Shown here piece by piece: positions 10,946 to 22,109 of a stretch of 64,000 nt of DNA. The notes under the pieces are model-generated. The model was not told where the DNA came from, ran no database searches, and saw nothing but the letters and a program-made list of their open reading frames with translations. Every line of letters starts with the position of its first letter. Positions within the stretch are counted from its first letter, which is position 1. A program made the translations under genes and the position numbers. Origin of the DNA: Membranipora membranacea (taxonomy: Eukaryota; Bryozoa; Gymnolaemata; Cheilostomatida; Membraniporidae); NCBI GenBank assembly GCA_914767715.1, contig OU612070.1, forward strand, positions 24,540,025-24,604,024. Direction: 5' to 3'.

Positions 10946-11990
10946 TAAATCCCATCATCTTAATACAATAGACATAGGAAGTTGTGGGGACCTGATTATG
11001 ACATGATGCTTTAATAAAATCTCTGATTTCAAGTGTCTTTAGTCGATGAAGTATAGGTAGAGAGTTAGAATATTTAGTCGATTAGTTAGTTAGTCAGTTA
11101 ACTAAATCAATCATCAATCCACCTGACCTCACATGTGTGAAAGTATTGGTGCTGGAAGGATGGCTAGATCGAGCTCACAGTCCAGGAATATCAAGGGGTA
11201 AGTAAAACAGACAACAGAACCAAGATATTCAGCATTTTTGTTCTACAAGCTAGAACCGATAAGATGAGTAAATACCGCATACTATTCTTGCCAAAAAATA
11301 AATTCGGCAAGTTTGGGCATACTGTAACCGCCATTTCAATCAAACAACATTTGTCATTGTGTGCTGACAGATGGCAATCCTAGTACAACTAAGCTTGCCA
11401 ATTGCCACAACAGGTTGGATTAGGGTTTGATGATATTCACAGATGGCAAACATAGAATGCCCGGATCTGCCAAATTAAAATATGCACCTGCTCACCATGC
11501 TTTGTATTTAAAATTGAATAAACCAGGATAACCATGTTTGCCAATTTTATAAAATTGTCTTCCACTGCATAACTGTGTCAACTGGCAAGCCTAGTACAGT
11601 GCTAGCGACCTATGTTTACCATTTAGCTTGATTGCAAGAGAAGACAATTTGCCTAAATAACACTTGTTTTATAGACCTAAAGTTTTTAAGTTATGTTGGG
11701 AAAATTAATAAATCAACTGTGCGCAACCAAATATATAAGTAATGATTATGACTAAATCATTTGTAGATTTTTTATTCTCCCTAATTATAATAACACCAAT
11801 ATGAATGGTGTGAGATTGAATATATTTCATATGTTAGAATCATAAAGATATACAGTTCAGAGTTGATAGGTAATGAAAACATAAGTTGTGTTATAAAATG
11901 ATTGGGGAACATAGTACCCCTACAGTTTTGTTGAACAAAACACAACCTCGCTAAGATTCCGATATAGTTAAGTGGTATTTTACCACTCCA
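10946..11990. other. Intergenic stretch, nothing recognised
   Basis: AT-rich. No gene or repeat structure recognised. It borders the left arm of the foldback-like element. Confidence 0.4.
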
Positions 11991-11994
11991 GTAG

Positions 11995-14900
11995 TGGACT
12001 GCAGCCCGAATCCGCCCCATTTTCCCAATGTCATTTTCCCACCAAGCCATTTTCCCACCTCCCGTAATCCCACTCCGCCGTTTTCCCACCTGGACATTTT
12101 CCCACCGAGCCATTATCCCACCTGTTTGATTTCCCACTGTGCCATTTTCCCACCTGGAATTTTTCCCAACAATCTAGTTTCCCACCTGGACGTTTTCCCA
12201 CCAATCCATTTTTCCACCCAGACATTTGCTCAACAAGCCAGTTTCCCACCAAGCCGTTTTCCCACCACAAAATATTTTCACCGCACAGTTTTCCCTTTGT
12301 AGCCCTTTTTCAGGCTAAGCCGTTCACATTTCACAAATAAGTGAACAATGTTCACATCCAGCCAACATTGGAGAAAGTAGCTTTGAAAATGAAGATGTGA
12401 TTTTATTAGTAGCGGGTTTATTTTGATTTGAGTTTTTGATTGCACCAGTTAGTCCGAGTGGTTGATTTTATCAAAATTGCCTCCTTATTATATATTACTT
12501 TTTCGACAAAACAAATTAATCGTGCCTTTGCCAATTCTCAAAAGTTTTGGGCCATTTAATCATCGACCGGGCTGAATCATATCAACGGTTATTGGCCATA
12601 TCACTCTTCAAAATTAAGCTTTTATCATATGTTATCAACATGGCTTTCGGTAAAGATTGTTTTACTAGTTTACAAGCTTATATCAATCAACCACCAAACA
12701 ATGTAAAGAAAATTCTCACTCTATGTAAATTTACACACATGATCCTTTCCTGGATGACAATGAATCGTATTCAAGTTAAAACAATTATTTGTTTTGACCA
12801 GGGACCCTTCCTGTTTTTACCATATTTACAGTTTGAAACATTAGAATTGTTTCCACATGTAAAAAGAAGGGACAACTACCTGCAATTCTGAATGCGATTG
12901 GTGATCACCAATAAGCATGAACATATATTATGATTGCATTGAAGAATCTGTGCTGTCAAATAAGGGTGGCCATTAAAAGCAGACAAGGCATAGATGATAC
13001 TTGGCATGGTTAGTTATATTTGTAAAACCAAAGACTGAGCTTTGTAAGAATATCTATACACAGCTTGTTGTGGTGCAATCTGGTTGTATGCTTTGTCTTC
13101 ATTATCTGATCAATTAAAATATTGTTAAGATTATGGCATTAGAACATGCTGCTAATTATTTGTTCCATGTTGAAGGTTTTAAATCAGTGAAATTTCTATT
13201 AAAACCGGAGATATAATATAAAAATACGACTAACAAAGTTATGGATTGAGTAAAAACGTAAAAATGTTTATTAAACAGTCAACCTGTGTCCCTTCTTTCC
13301 AAGTTCAAAGGGATCTAAGGCATGTATAAATACCAAAAATGTAATAATATTCAAAACATTTTAATGTTTAGCCTTCCATGTAAACCCTCACTCCAGTCCT
13401 TGGAGGGATTCTAGTATTGTATATCAAAACCTCTGAGAACCGAAACCTGTCACTGCCTGACAAGGCTAGTGTTGCTCAACTTGAGGTATTTTCTGTTTTT
13501 TTTTTTTAGGTTGACAAACTTGACAAATACAAAGCTTAAAAATTAGGTAACTGACAAAAAATCCATTTGCAAAATCTTTTCATTATAGCACTGATTTTTG
13601 CCTCCAGCTATTAAAAAATAGTAAAACGAAACCCAACGAAACGAAGACCAATAATTTTGACAATTTCATCCAATCCCCAACAAGAATCGTCAAAACAAAA
13701 ATACTTATTTGAGATCAAATTCTTATTAAAAATACAAATCAGCATATCAGGTCATGCACCCGAGAATTTGATCATATCATATGCTGGTGTGTTCAGGAGA
13801 TTGGAATGAACTTCAGCTGGATTGAAAGGCGACATGATCGAGATTAGCTGGAATGAACTTAGACCGGTATGAAAGTCAAAAATCCTGGAATGAACATAGA
13901 AAGTGCTGGATTGAACGTCGACTACATTAGTATATAGAATCAACGCAAGAGCAACTCCCCAAAACAATTGTGTAAATTAATGATGATCATTCGCAAAGGC
14001 ACTCACATCTGTTTATTATGATGGTTACTAAATGTCTCATGGCTAGATGGAATCAAGCAGGAATTAAGTGCAAAAACTGAAATGGTAATGAAATACTGAT
14101 ACTGAAAGAGAAACAGTGCCCTTTGCACATTTCATCAGCAAAACAATGGTCAAGCACTAACAAAATCAGGTGCAACTATCAAATCGAAGTCACTTACATC
14201 TTCACTGTTATATGTGAACATTCATTTTTTGTAATGGTAATTGTGACAGTGCACATTACCCTGCACGCTGCCCACCAGTCGCCATTTAACGAAATATCTA
14301 ACTCGTATCACCAATGTGGTACAGTAATCTCATTTGTTATGTCTGTGAAACATAAAGATGCGCTTTTATCCATCACCTATGTACAATGTATGAATATATA
14401 CCAACATCATGTTGCAATTCAATCGATGACGTCATATCAACTGCTAGAATTTTTAGCTGGCTGCCAAGTCCCATCACTGTCAGAGGTTTCTAATCGGGTG
14501 TTACAAAATCCTTTGTCTTAAAATGTACACAAGTCTACACCCCTACTCATTTTAAAACTACCACGAAAGTAGAAAAGAGCTACAGCAGGGAGGAGGGAAA
14601 CTTCTCACCCTCCCCCAACGAACTTACCTTGTCAAGACCGGCTACCGTTACGGTACCAAACATAACAAATAAATATAAATAGTACCAAATGTGCAGCGCG
14701 TGTGGTTTGGCGAGGCAATATTGAATTGCCTTAGCCTAATTACAAATTATAAATTTAAATCAAAACCTTGATTGCAACAAGCATTGTTATAGTTATTGTT
14801 CATAAGATGGATGCTGGTCTTTTATAACACAATTATTTTTGAGAGTTGCTCTCCTGTTGACTCTTTATACCAACTAATGTAGTCGGCGTTCAATCCAGCA

Positions 14901-15692
14901 CTTTCTACATTCATAGCAGGATTTTTTACTTTCAAACCAGACTACGTTCATTCCAGTTAGTTTGATCCCGTCGATGTTTGTTCCAGCCGATGTTCATTCC
15001 AAGATTTTGTGTGTATCTTCTATTTACAAACACAAGCCCCTATAAATCTCACAACAGTTCCTTAGGTGAACACAACTATGCATTATTACAAGGAATCGTA
15101 CAAGAGCAAAATTGTGAAAAATCATGAGAAAACTGTTCAAGTCATTTTCATATCCTCGATCAGCATTTTTAACACCAGCAGTCATAGACTTTAGGATTCT
15201 AGAACAAAAAAGGAACGACAAAACTTTCATGATGAGACTCTAAAACTACTTTCAATTAACATTTTTAATGCCTGAAAAAGAGTAGAAGGAAAAGAAACCA
15301 AAAATTAAAAATAAGCTACCAGCGTTCATTTGAAAAAAAAAACATAGTGGGAAAATGGCAAGTGGGAAAACGTCCGGGTGGAAAAATGGATTGGTGGGAA
15401 AACGTCCAGGTGGAAAAATGGATTAGTGAGAAAACGTCCAGGTTGGAAAACAGCTTGGTGAGAAAACATCATAGTGGGAAAACAGGTTGGTGGGAAAACA
15501 TACCGTTGAGAAAATGGATCAGTGAGAAATCGTCCTAGTGGGAAAACGGATATGTGGGAAAATGTCGTGATGGGAAAATGGCTCTTTGGGAATATGGCTT
15601 GGTGGGAAAATGGCTTGGTGGGATAAAGGGAGGTGGGAAAATGGCTTGGTAGGAAAATGACATTGGGAAAATGTCCGGATACCTTGCAGCCC
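11995..15692. mobile_element. Foldback-like element with arms of short tandem repeats
   Basis: The left arm (about 11995-12300) is a plus-strand array of degenerate 15- to 16-base units around ttttcccacc. The right arm (about 15345-15692) is the same array inverted (gtgggaaaatgg). The outer 45 bases match as an inverted pair: gtggactgca near 11995 and its complement tgcagcccac near 15684, both followed inward by cattttcccaatgtcatttt. Long inverted repeats built from short tandem units are the hallmark of foldback (FB/Galileo-type) transposons. No transposase is recognised between the arms; the two longest frames inside (12547-12891 and 14123-14521, plus) match nothing known to me. The element may have been mobilised by a partner elsewhere. 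Confidence 0.75.
13785..15003. mobile_element. Second foldback-like element nested inside the first
   Basis: Left arm about 13797-13936, right arm about 14866-15000, inverted. Both contain a loosely repeated motif ggaatgaac / ggattgaac and match along roughly 130 bases, including aagtgctggattgaacg and gactacattagt at the inner end. The arms bracket about 930 bases without a recognised protein. The axis of symmetry (about 14.4 kb) differs from that of the outer pair (about 13.85 kb), so this is a separate insertion and not part of one palindrome. Confidence 0.7.
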
Positions 15693-16250
15693 ACGGCACA
15701 CTTTTTCTAGGGTCGCCGACCTTTACCAGCGTTTCCAGGTCACATGCACGGTCTTCAATATCTGGGATCAACCCTATTTCTTCTAAATAATATAAAATAG
15801 GAGTTATTAGTATTCATGGATTGAGGCCAATCTTAGGGACGATCTTCAATGGCTGAGGGTAACCCCAATTATATTAAATAATTTCCAATTAGGTTGATTT
15901 TTGAATTCTCTTGGACAGGATGGAACTGCAGATTTGTTTATGGCTAGCACACCAAGGCACCTCATGAATGACGCACTGCCTGCCCACCAGCCTGCTGGTA
16001 CACAGGTGCCTGACCGCTAAGCTTTTTCCGTCCTTTGCTACTTCTCAGGTCTTAGTGCCCGGCAAAAGCGAGATTCCATCAATTTCTTCGCCTTTACACA
16101 GGTCTTTTTCCTGATGCCAAGCCTAAACTCGCCCAGGAGCCTGACCTCCAAGCTGTTACCGTCAGTTCCTTTGCTGGTTCTCAGAACTTTTTGAGCCTAA
16201 TTTCCAACCACATTGTGGCTGGTAGAACTCTAGCATCTCTCTTTCGAGAG
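15693..16250. other. Spacer with a diverged internal duplication
   Basis: Short blocks around ctgaccgctaagctttttccgtc (about 16010) recur as ctgacctccaagctgttaccgtc (about 16139), each followed by cctttgct and ttctcag. No gene recognised. Confidence 0.45.
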
Positions 16251-16309
16251 TAGAGGGGGGAGGACACCTTAGATATAAATAGATTCATGCATACAGGGGT
16301 ATGCTATAA

Positions 16310-16440
16310 TGCGTAACCAATATCAGTAGATAGGTGATATATCATTAATAGGCCTATCAGTAAGATAGGTGATATAAGCAGGATATGATATCATGAGTAA
16401 CCACTATCAGTAAGATAAGTGATATAAGCAATGCGTTGCT
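16310..16440. repeat. Short tandem repeats with core tatcagtaagataggtgatat
   Basis: Three partly overlapping units carrying taaccaatatcagta or taaccactatcagtaagata followed by ggtgatat. They precede the duplicated segment below. Confidence 0.65.
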
Positions 16441-16484
16441 TCTCGTAAATCCATCATATGATATCTCAGCGTGGCGGGAGCTTT

Positions 16485-16985
16485 GAGTATAAATATCTTA
16501 AGATGCAAGTAGTCACACTTGTGACTGACTGTCGTCACTCACAGGCAGATGCTTGATTGAGGTAGATTTCAAGACGAATGAATGGGGTGGTTCTTTTCGC
16601 GCGGCTCATGAACCTGCAAAGAATGACATATCATCCGTTGTGTCATTAAGTTGTAACCTATTAATCCGAAATTTGGTACACAGTCAACTCATGACAATCA
16701 AATTATGGCTGAAAAATCATGGCTCATTCCGTTCGAGACTTTTTGACAGATAATCTTTATAAGACAGCTTAGGGGGTGGTTGTTTTCGGCTGCTTAAGCA
16801 ATCATTCACAGTACAATACTAGGGCTCACAATATGGTAAGATTGAAGTTTATCATGTCTCGGTGTCACACTTGTTACTTACAGTAATCACTCACAGACAA
16901 ATGCTTGATGAAGGTTGATTCTATGATGAATGAATGGGGTGGTTGTTTTCGCGCGGCTCATGAACCTGCAATGAATGTATGTGTG
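16485..16985 (+). repeat. Direct duplication of an unidentified 125-base unit
   Basis: Units at about 16511-16622 and 16866-16978 share gtcacacttgt, cactcacag, atgcttgat, and best of all the 45 bases from gaatgaatggggtggtt through ttttcgcgcggctcatgaac. A third, weaker trace (ggggtggttgttttcggctg) lies at 16770. The GC-rich core is better kept than its flanks and stands out from the AT-rich surroundings. A TATA-like tataaatat at 16490 precedes the first unit. Both units have a short open frame reading NEWGGxFRAAHEPA. It may be a small RNA or peptide gene duplicated locally, or simply a repeat. Confidence 0.5.
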
Positions 16986-17284
16986 TTCTGTGATGTGGTA
17001 ACTACAGATCTATTCACTGTTGGCTTAGTGCACCTTTCTTTGCAAACCCTACATCTCTTAATCATAGGAGCTTCAAATAACAACTAGTGTTTGCGAAAAA
17101 TAGATCTACAAAGTACCATATGAAAAAGAGGCTTTATACACTCATTCATAATGTCAGTGAGATACCACCACCGTCCAATTGTACAGCTTGGGCCATCATA
17201 GTGGCAGCCATAACATCATGGTTTGCTCCAGTTAGATGATCTGACCCATTTAGAATGATGATAAACAGCTGGGCCCTTGAAATG

Positions 17285-17415
17285 GACAGCCGTAAATAGG
17301 GGGGACAGTTTACAATTGGGGGGGACAGTTTACAATAGGCCTGTTTTTATTGTAAAGTGTCCCTGGCACAGTTTACAATATTGTAAAGTGTCCCGGGGTT
17401 TTTTTCGCGCAGGGG
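17285..17415. repeat. Interleaved direct and inverted ggggacagtttacaat motif
   Basis: The motif gggacagtttacaat occurs twice directly (about 17308 and 17322) and its complement attgtaaagtgtccc twice (about 17350 and 17382). This is a short palindromic cluster of MITE-end type. Confidence 0.6.
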
Positions 17416-17689
17416 ACAGTTCAAAATACTACACCGGCATCTTATAAACTGTCAAATCTCAAAGTGGAGATTGTAAATGCCTTGTATGGCATGACAAGAC
17501 ATGCTATGCTCCATGTAATTACTGTGATGTCAAAAGATATTAGGATAAAAATTTGAGCATAGCAAATTGGTAAAAGTAAGCATCATAAAAAAAGATTTTT
17601 GTCCATATTATTACTCTCCGCACAAGTAAATCCCTGTAGATGGACTACCAAGTGTCAACAATTACTGCTGGATCTGAATTACACTTCCT

Positions 17690-17955
17690 CTTTAATACCC
17701 TAAGAAGATCTCATAAAGAGGGCAATGCCTTCGTGGTGAAAATGGTATAAATCTCATTGTAGGGAATTGTTTATACCTAAAGAAGATCTCGAAAAGAGGT
17801 CAATGCCTTGTATACCTTCAAGAGAAGGTCTTGAAAAGAGGTCATTGCCTTGATGGTGAAAATGGTATAATTCTCATTGTAGTGAATTCTTAATGTCTTA
17901 TCCTTATTATGAAATGGTATAATTCTCATTGTGGAGAATTTTTAATACCTAATCA
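17690..17955. repeat. Degenerate tandem repeat of about 80 bases
   Basis: Three to four partial units share agaagatctc, aaaagaggtcaatgcctt, ggtgaaaatggtataa, tctcattgtag and gaattnttaatacctaa. Units are shortened to different extents. Confidence 0.7.
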
Positions 17956-19469
17956 AAATGTAGATTGTTAAATTACCATCGCTAATTGGTAAATTGTGTG
18001 ATCTCAAAATAGAGATTGCAAACATTGCTATTGTTTGCAAAAAGGTTATTGATGCCTATTTAATGTTTTCATACCTGTACTATCTCAAAAAGAGATTTTG
18101 TGTACCTATGTTATTTTGGTTGGGACGTTATCTATCAACGCCTCGTTTTATTGTGAAACCAATATTTTCTCAAGAAAGCTATTTTATAGCAAAACGGTAT
18201 GTAATGATTTTGAGTCTTAAAAAAATGGAGGGAATGAGGCCTCAGTTCAGTTTGTGTTAAATAAGGGATGGTACGGTAGAAGTTTTGTGCATTTTATCAT
18301 TTTCATTGTACCAAAACCTGTCAAGGTGGCCACTTTTTATTATAAGGTAGCAGACTTTACTATACTCATATTGTTTATGTTTCTTTTTCGTATTCCCTAC
18401 TCATGTAACAGTATAAACACTCAATCTCGCAGCATACCTAATGCTTGTGACAAAATAAACCAACCAACCAACCAATACCAATGGTTAGAAATAAAGATTA
18501 TATTATCACATATTACAACCTTAAATAATTTTCAATGAGGTTTTGGCTATAGAATTCACTGCATTAGCCTCTGATCTCAGCAACGGACATCGTGATGAAT
18601 TGAATAGAGATGATGATTGACTCTCTATTCATACCGGTGCATATTTTAGTAACACCTCAATATTTTTATTTACATAATATTAAGAGTGAATGGAAGAGGC
18701 TAGGTATTATGTAACTTTAGGTGCAGAGTGTGCTTCTCTTGATAGTAAAGATTTACAATTCATTTAACCGTTGCTGGGTAGGGTTCACAAATCTAGCCGA
18801 ACAAATTAACCATGTTCTCAAGGGATAAGAGATGACAGCTTGGTTTAAATAGACAGATAATACTGCTGCAAACATGATTTGAGCTAGCCCTGCATTCTCT
18901 ACTGCCTAAAAAACACAGCGCAGATATATTTGGAAATCCAAACTTGATTTAGATTATTAGTACTGATGAAAAAAGCATGTTTCATGGCCTATCAGTGGAT
19001 TAGATATACATAAAGAAAGGAGAATAGTTATAAAGAAGGCGAAAAGATTGTGCAAGTCATCTCCGCTTTTCTTTCAATTTTGTGTGTCACCTTAATTGCA
19101 CTGATGGTCATTTAAAATGGAACAGCATGGTGAACTGAATGTTCAGAAAATCTCAATTGATTTTAGATACTGTTTTGTTTTAAAATATTGATTTCCTTTG
19201 CTGGCACATATTTTGATGGCTTCACGCTCATTTCAACAGTCGCTTTGATGACTGCAGGACACAGGAATAATGGCTTTGCTTAAATAAACAAAGCATTTTT
19301 CCAAAACAGAGTGTCAGATGTCTAAATATTTCAAATGAGTAGTTGTGTTCTCTCTGTCAATGTGTGCAAAGCTACGAATCCATTATGACCATACTAGATT
19401 AATATCCCAATGAACACACAGGGATATGTATAATGTATATGTATAATGTTAAAAGGAGCAATGTAGTAT
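17956..19469. other. Intergenic stretch between local repeats and lectin-like copy A
   Basis: The open frames at 17994-18260 and 18254-18538 have no recognisable domain, and the second includes a low-complexity accaaccaaccaacc tract. Nothing supports a gene. Confidence 0.4.
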
Positions 19470-20439
19470 TCAAGACATTGTAAGACCATGAACATCTACC
19501 TCCTTAACACAACTACGATTACCATACTCAGGAATCGTCTTTGTCAGCTGAAGTCTTAGACCAAAACCTGAAAGTAAAATACGGCATACTTACAAGCAAA
19601 GATCAGTTAATCCAGCGATCCTCTCAGGGGCACTAATGATTTAAGAAATGGTATCATATCAGAGAAATCTTCTTGCACTACATCAGTACTCCTGGATTCA
19701 AGTTAAATATTACTCACATGATATCATCATAATTGTAACAAACCGTGAACCTGTAACTGCAAAACACAAATTAAACCTCACAATTTAAAATCCTTCCTGC
19801 CGTCTCATGTGGCAACAGTAAGTACTCACTGCAATTTTAAGGATATATGAAGTCAAATTCATCGCAAGATGATCAGAGAGTCTTTTATCTTTTGCTGTCT
19901 AATTATAATTGTTTATATATATTATCATAGCCTGCCTTCCCCTCCAAACAGCTATTAATATTTTATTCTATATGGACATTGTAAATATATTTATCAAAGC
20001 TTGCCTCCCCCCTCTCCAGAAAGCTACTATTGTGAGGGGTACTTATGATAACCTTCCTCTCACCTTTAGTGACGGTAACTGATGGAATGTTTAGAAGTTT
20101 GGTTCCTCCGAGACAAGGATAGTACTTGCTTTGTGCTGTGGGCAGGATGTCATCTTCAAAGTTACACTCAACAAATTCACCATTCTTCAGTTTGATTGTC
20201 ATGTTAACATCATGGAATTGGTTGTTCCAACCTGTATAAATAAATTGAATGTGATATGAATGTCTATGGAGTATGTTGGAAATGTTCCATGGTAATGTCA
20301 GTATGCATTTATCATCGAGTTTATCATTATTTCTTCGGCACTGAGACCAGAACAGAACTGGAACTCAATTTGATCAATTCAATTACAGTTAAGTTAAGAA
20401 GATAAACACACGTGGCTACTGGGCACAAGAACAATAAAT

Positions 20440-20860
20440 TTTGAAAGCTTCTCCTGTGGGGCTTGAACCCACAATTTAAAAGATACCAGTTGCCTGTCAA
20501 TGAATGATAGCAACGAACCATCCCACAAAAGGAACGGGTAGATGTCGCTTATTAACAACTTGCTATTTACAGCTCGGAGTGTGCACTCGCATTCCACAGC
20601 GCTTCCATTCAACCATTGCCACCCTAAGAAACACACGTACATGTCAGGGTTATTGCTCTTACCTGGCCCATTGCTAGGGCCCCAGTAGTGTTTTTTCTTT
20701 CTAGCTTGTCCACATGTCTTTCCATGTACGCTAACCGATTGCATCATCTTACCATCCCCAAAAGGAAGGGGTTGATGGCGCTAATTACCAAGTCGGCTAT
20801 TCAATACTCAGAGTCGTGTTCCATCGCATCATTGCCAAGCTGTGAAACACAGCCTATGTA
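20440..20860 (-). repeat. Tandem SINE-like pair with tRNA-like segment in an intron of copy A
   Basis: Minus-strand gtgggttcaagccccac near 20452-20470 is a polymerase III B-box-like T arm. The adjoining 75 bases (atcccacaaaaggaacgggt onward) recur at about 20752 as accatccccaaaaggaaggg. These look like two related SINE bodies, one still with its tRNA-like head. Confidence 0.45.
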
Positions 20861-21439
20861 TTATTACGGCCAAGTTCACATCATTCAGGTCAACTGTTCC
20901 TTAAACCGTTATCTGTGACTGTGAGCAATAACAAAGTTATCCCAGACTTACTCTCATCGTCTGCCGTCCGGTTATCAGGACACTCTCGAAAAACTCAACC
21001 ATCCAAAACACTTCTGTGGGATCACCTCTGGGTTCTGTACAGACAAGCGAAGATCCAGAAGGTGGACCTATTTTACCATCAATAGCTTGTTTAGCCTCCC
21101 AAGTACTAACAACCCCTAGCTGAGTTGCATGTGAGCCTGGTGCTAAATGGATAAGCGGTAAAATTTAGTTTCAACATAAATCAAGACCATTTACTTTGAT
21201 TTGGTCGAGGCACCATTTCTTGGTTGGTACCGTTTTTAATATCTGATAGTTTCGCCTAGAAAGTAAAATCCAATAGGCAGGTTAGTTATAGGTCTGAGCT
21301 TACCTTGAATTTTGTTAATCTGGGTTTCTCTGAGAGCAAACATAAGCTGAGTAAACTGCAGGATCTCCTCTAGTCTAGCGAACTCAGATTTGTCGCTAAC
21401 ACCAAATTAGCTTGTCGCTAACTCAACACCTGTTCTGAG

Positions 21440-22100
21440 CAAAACAGTATTATTTTGAATTCTAGCCAAACTGTGATTCTGAGTGTGGCTTTTACAAACA
21501 AACCACCTATGCACCTTGGTGTAACCTATGGAGATGATGATATTTTTCTTTCTCCCTCTTCACACACATTTTTAGGAGTTATTGTAGACAACACACTGAC
21601 ATTCAGTAACCATATTCGAGTATATAATATCCTAATGCTCCCAATGCTTTATACCTGATGAGATTGCTGAAGCGAATGGGCATGGATAACGATGGCCTGA
21701 AAACCTTCTATGTAGCCAATATTGAGTCTGTAATCACCTACGCCTGCCATGCATGGTACAATCTATTATCAGACAATAATATAGTAAGATAAGAGAGGAT
21801 CCAGTGCTCTGCTACTCGGATTATGCTGCCACTCACTGAGAAATATCAACCAAGGCTCGACAATCTAGCACTTCCAACAATAACAATTTTCCTGCACACC
21901 TATTGTATTGAACACTTCACTAAAATTTCCAACGACATTCATCATCCCCTGAACTCTCGCATTAAAATAAATACAAACAGAAAATCTGCTCAAAGAGCAA
22001 AGATAGATGAATACCAGCCATCCATGTGTAGAACCACCAAGAGACAAAAGACCTTTTTTGAATCCTATATGTCATGTTTCAACTTATGCAGTGGAACATG
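21440..22100 (+). mobile_element. CR1/L2-like LINE 3' fragment
   Basis: Broken frames give the C-terminal part of a non-LTR reverse transcriptase: FLGVIVDNTLTFSNHI (21570-21620), then LKTFYVANIESVITYACHAWYN after a deletion, then ERIQCSATRIMLP and the tail PRLDNLALPTI (to about 21900). Frame changes occur near 21655 and a stop near 21790. It lies where the PAN exon of lectin-like copy A should be. Confidence 0.8.
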
Positions 22101-22109
22101 AAAAGTGAA

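Noticed and set aside
12031-12270. Repetitive frames (GKR/WWEN type) in the foldback arms, also at 15326-15771
   Set aside because: Readings of short DNA repeats on both strands; the same array is open in several frames.
12547-12891. 114-codon frame inside the outer foldback element as a transposase
   Set aside because: No catalytic motif or recognised domain, and too short for a transposase.
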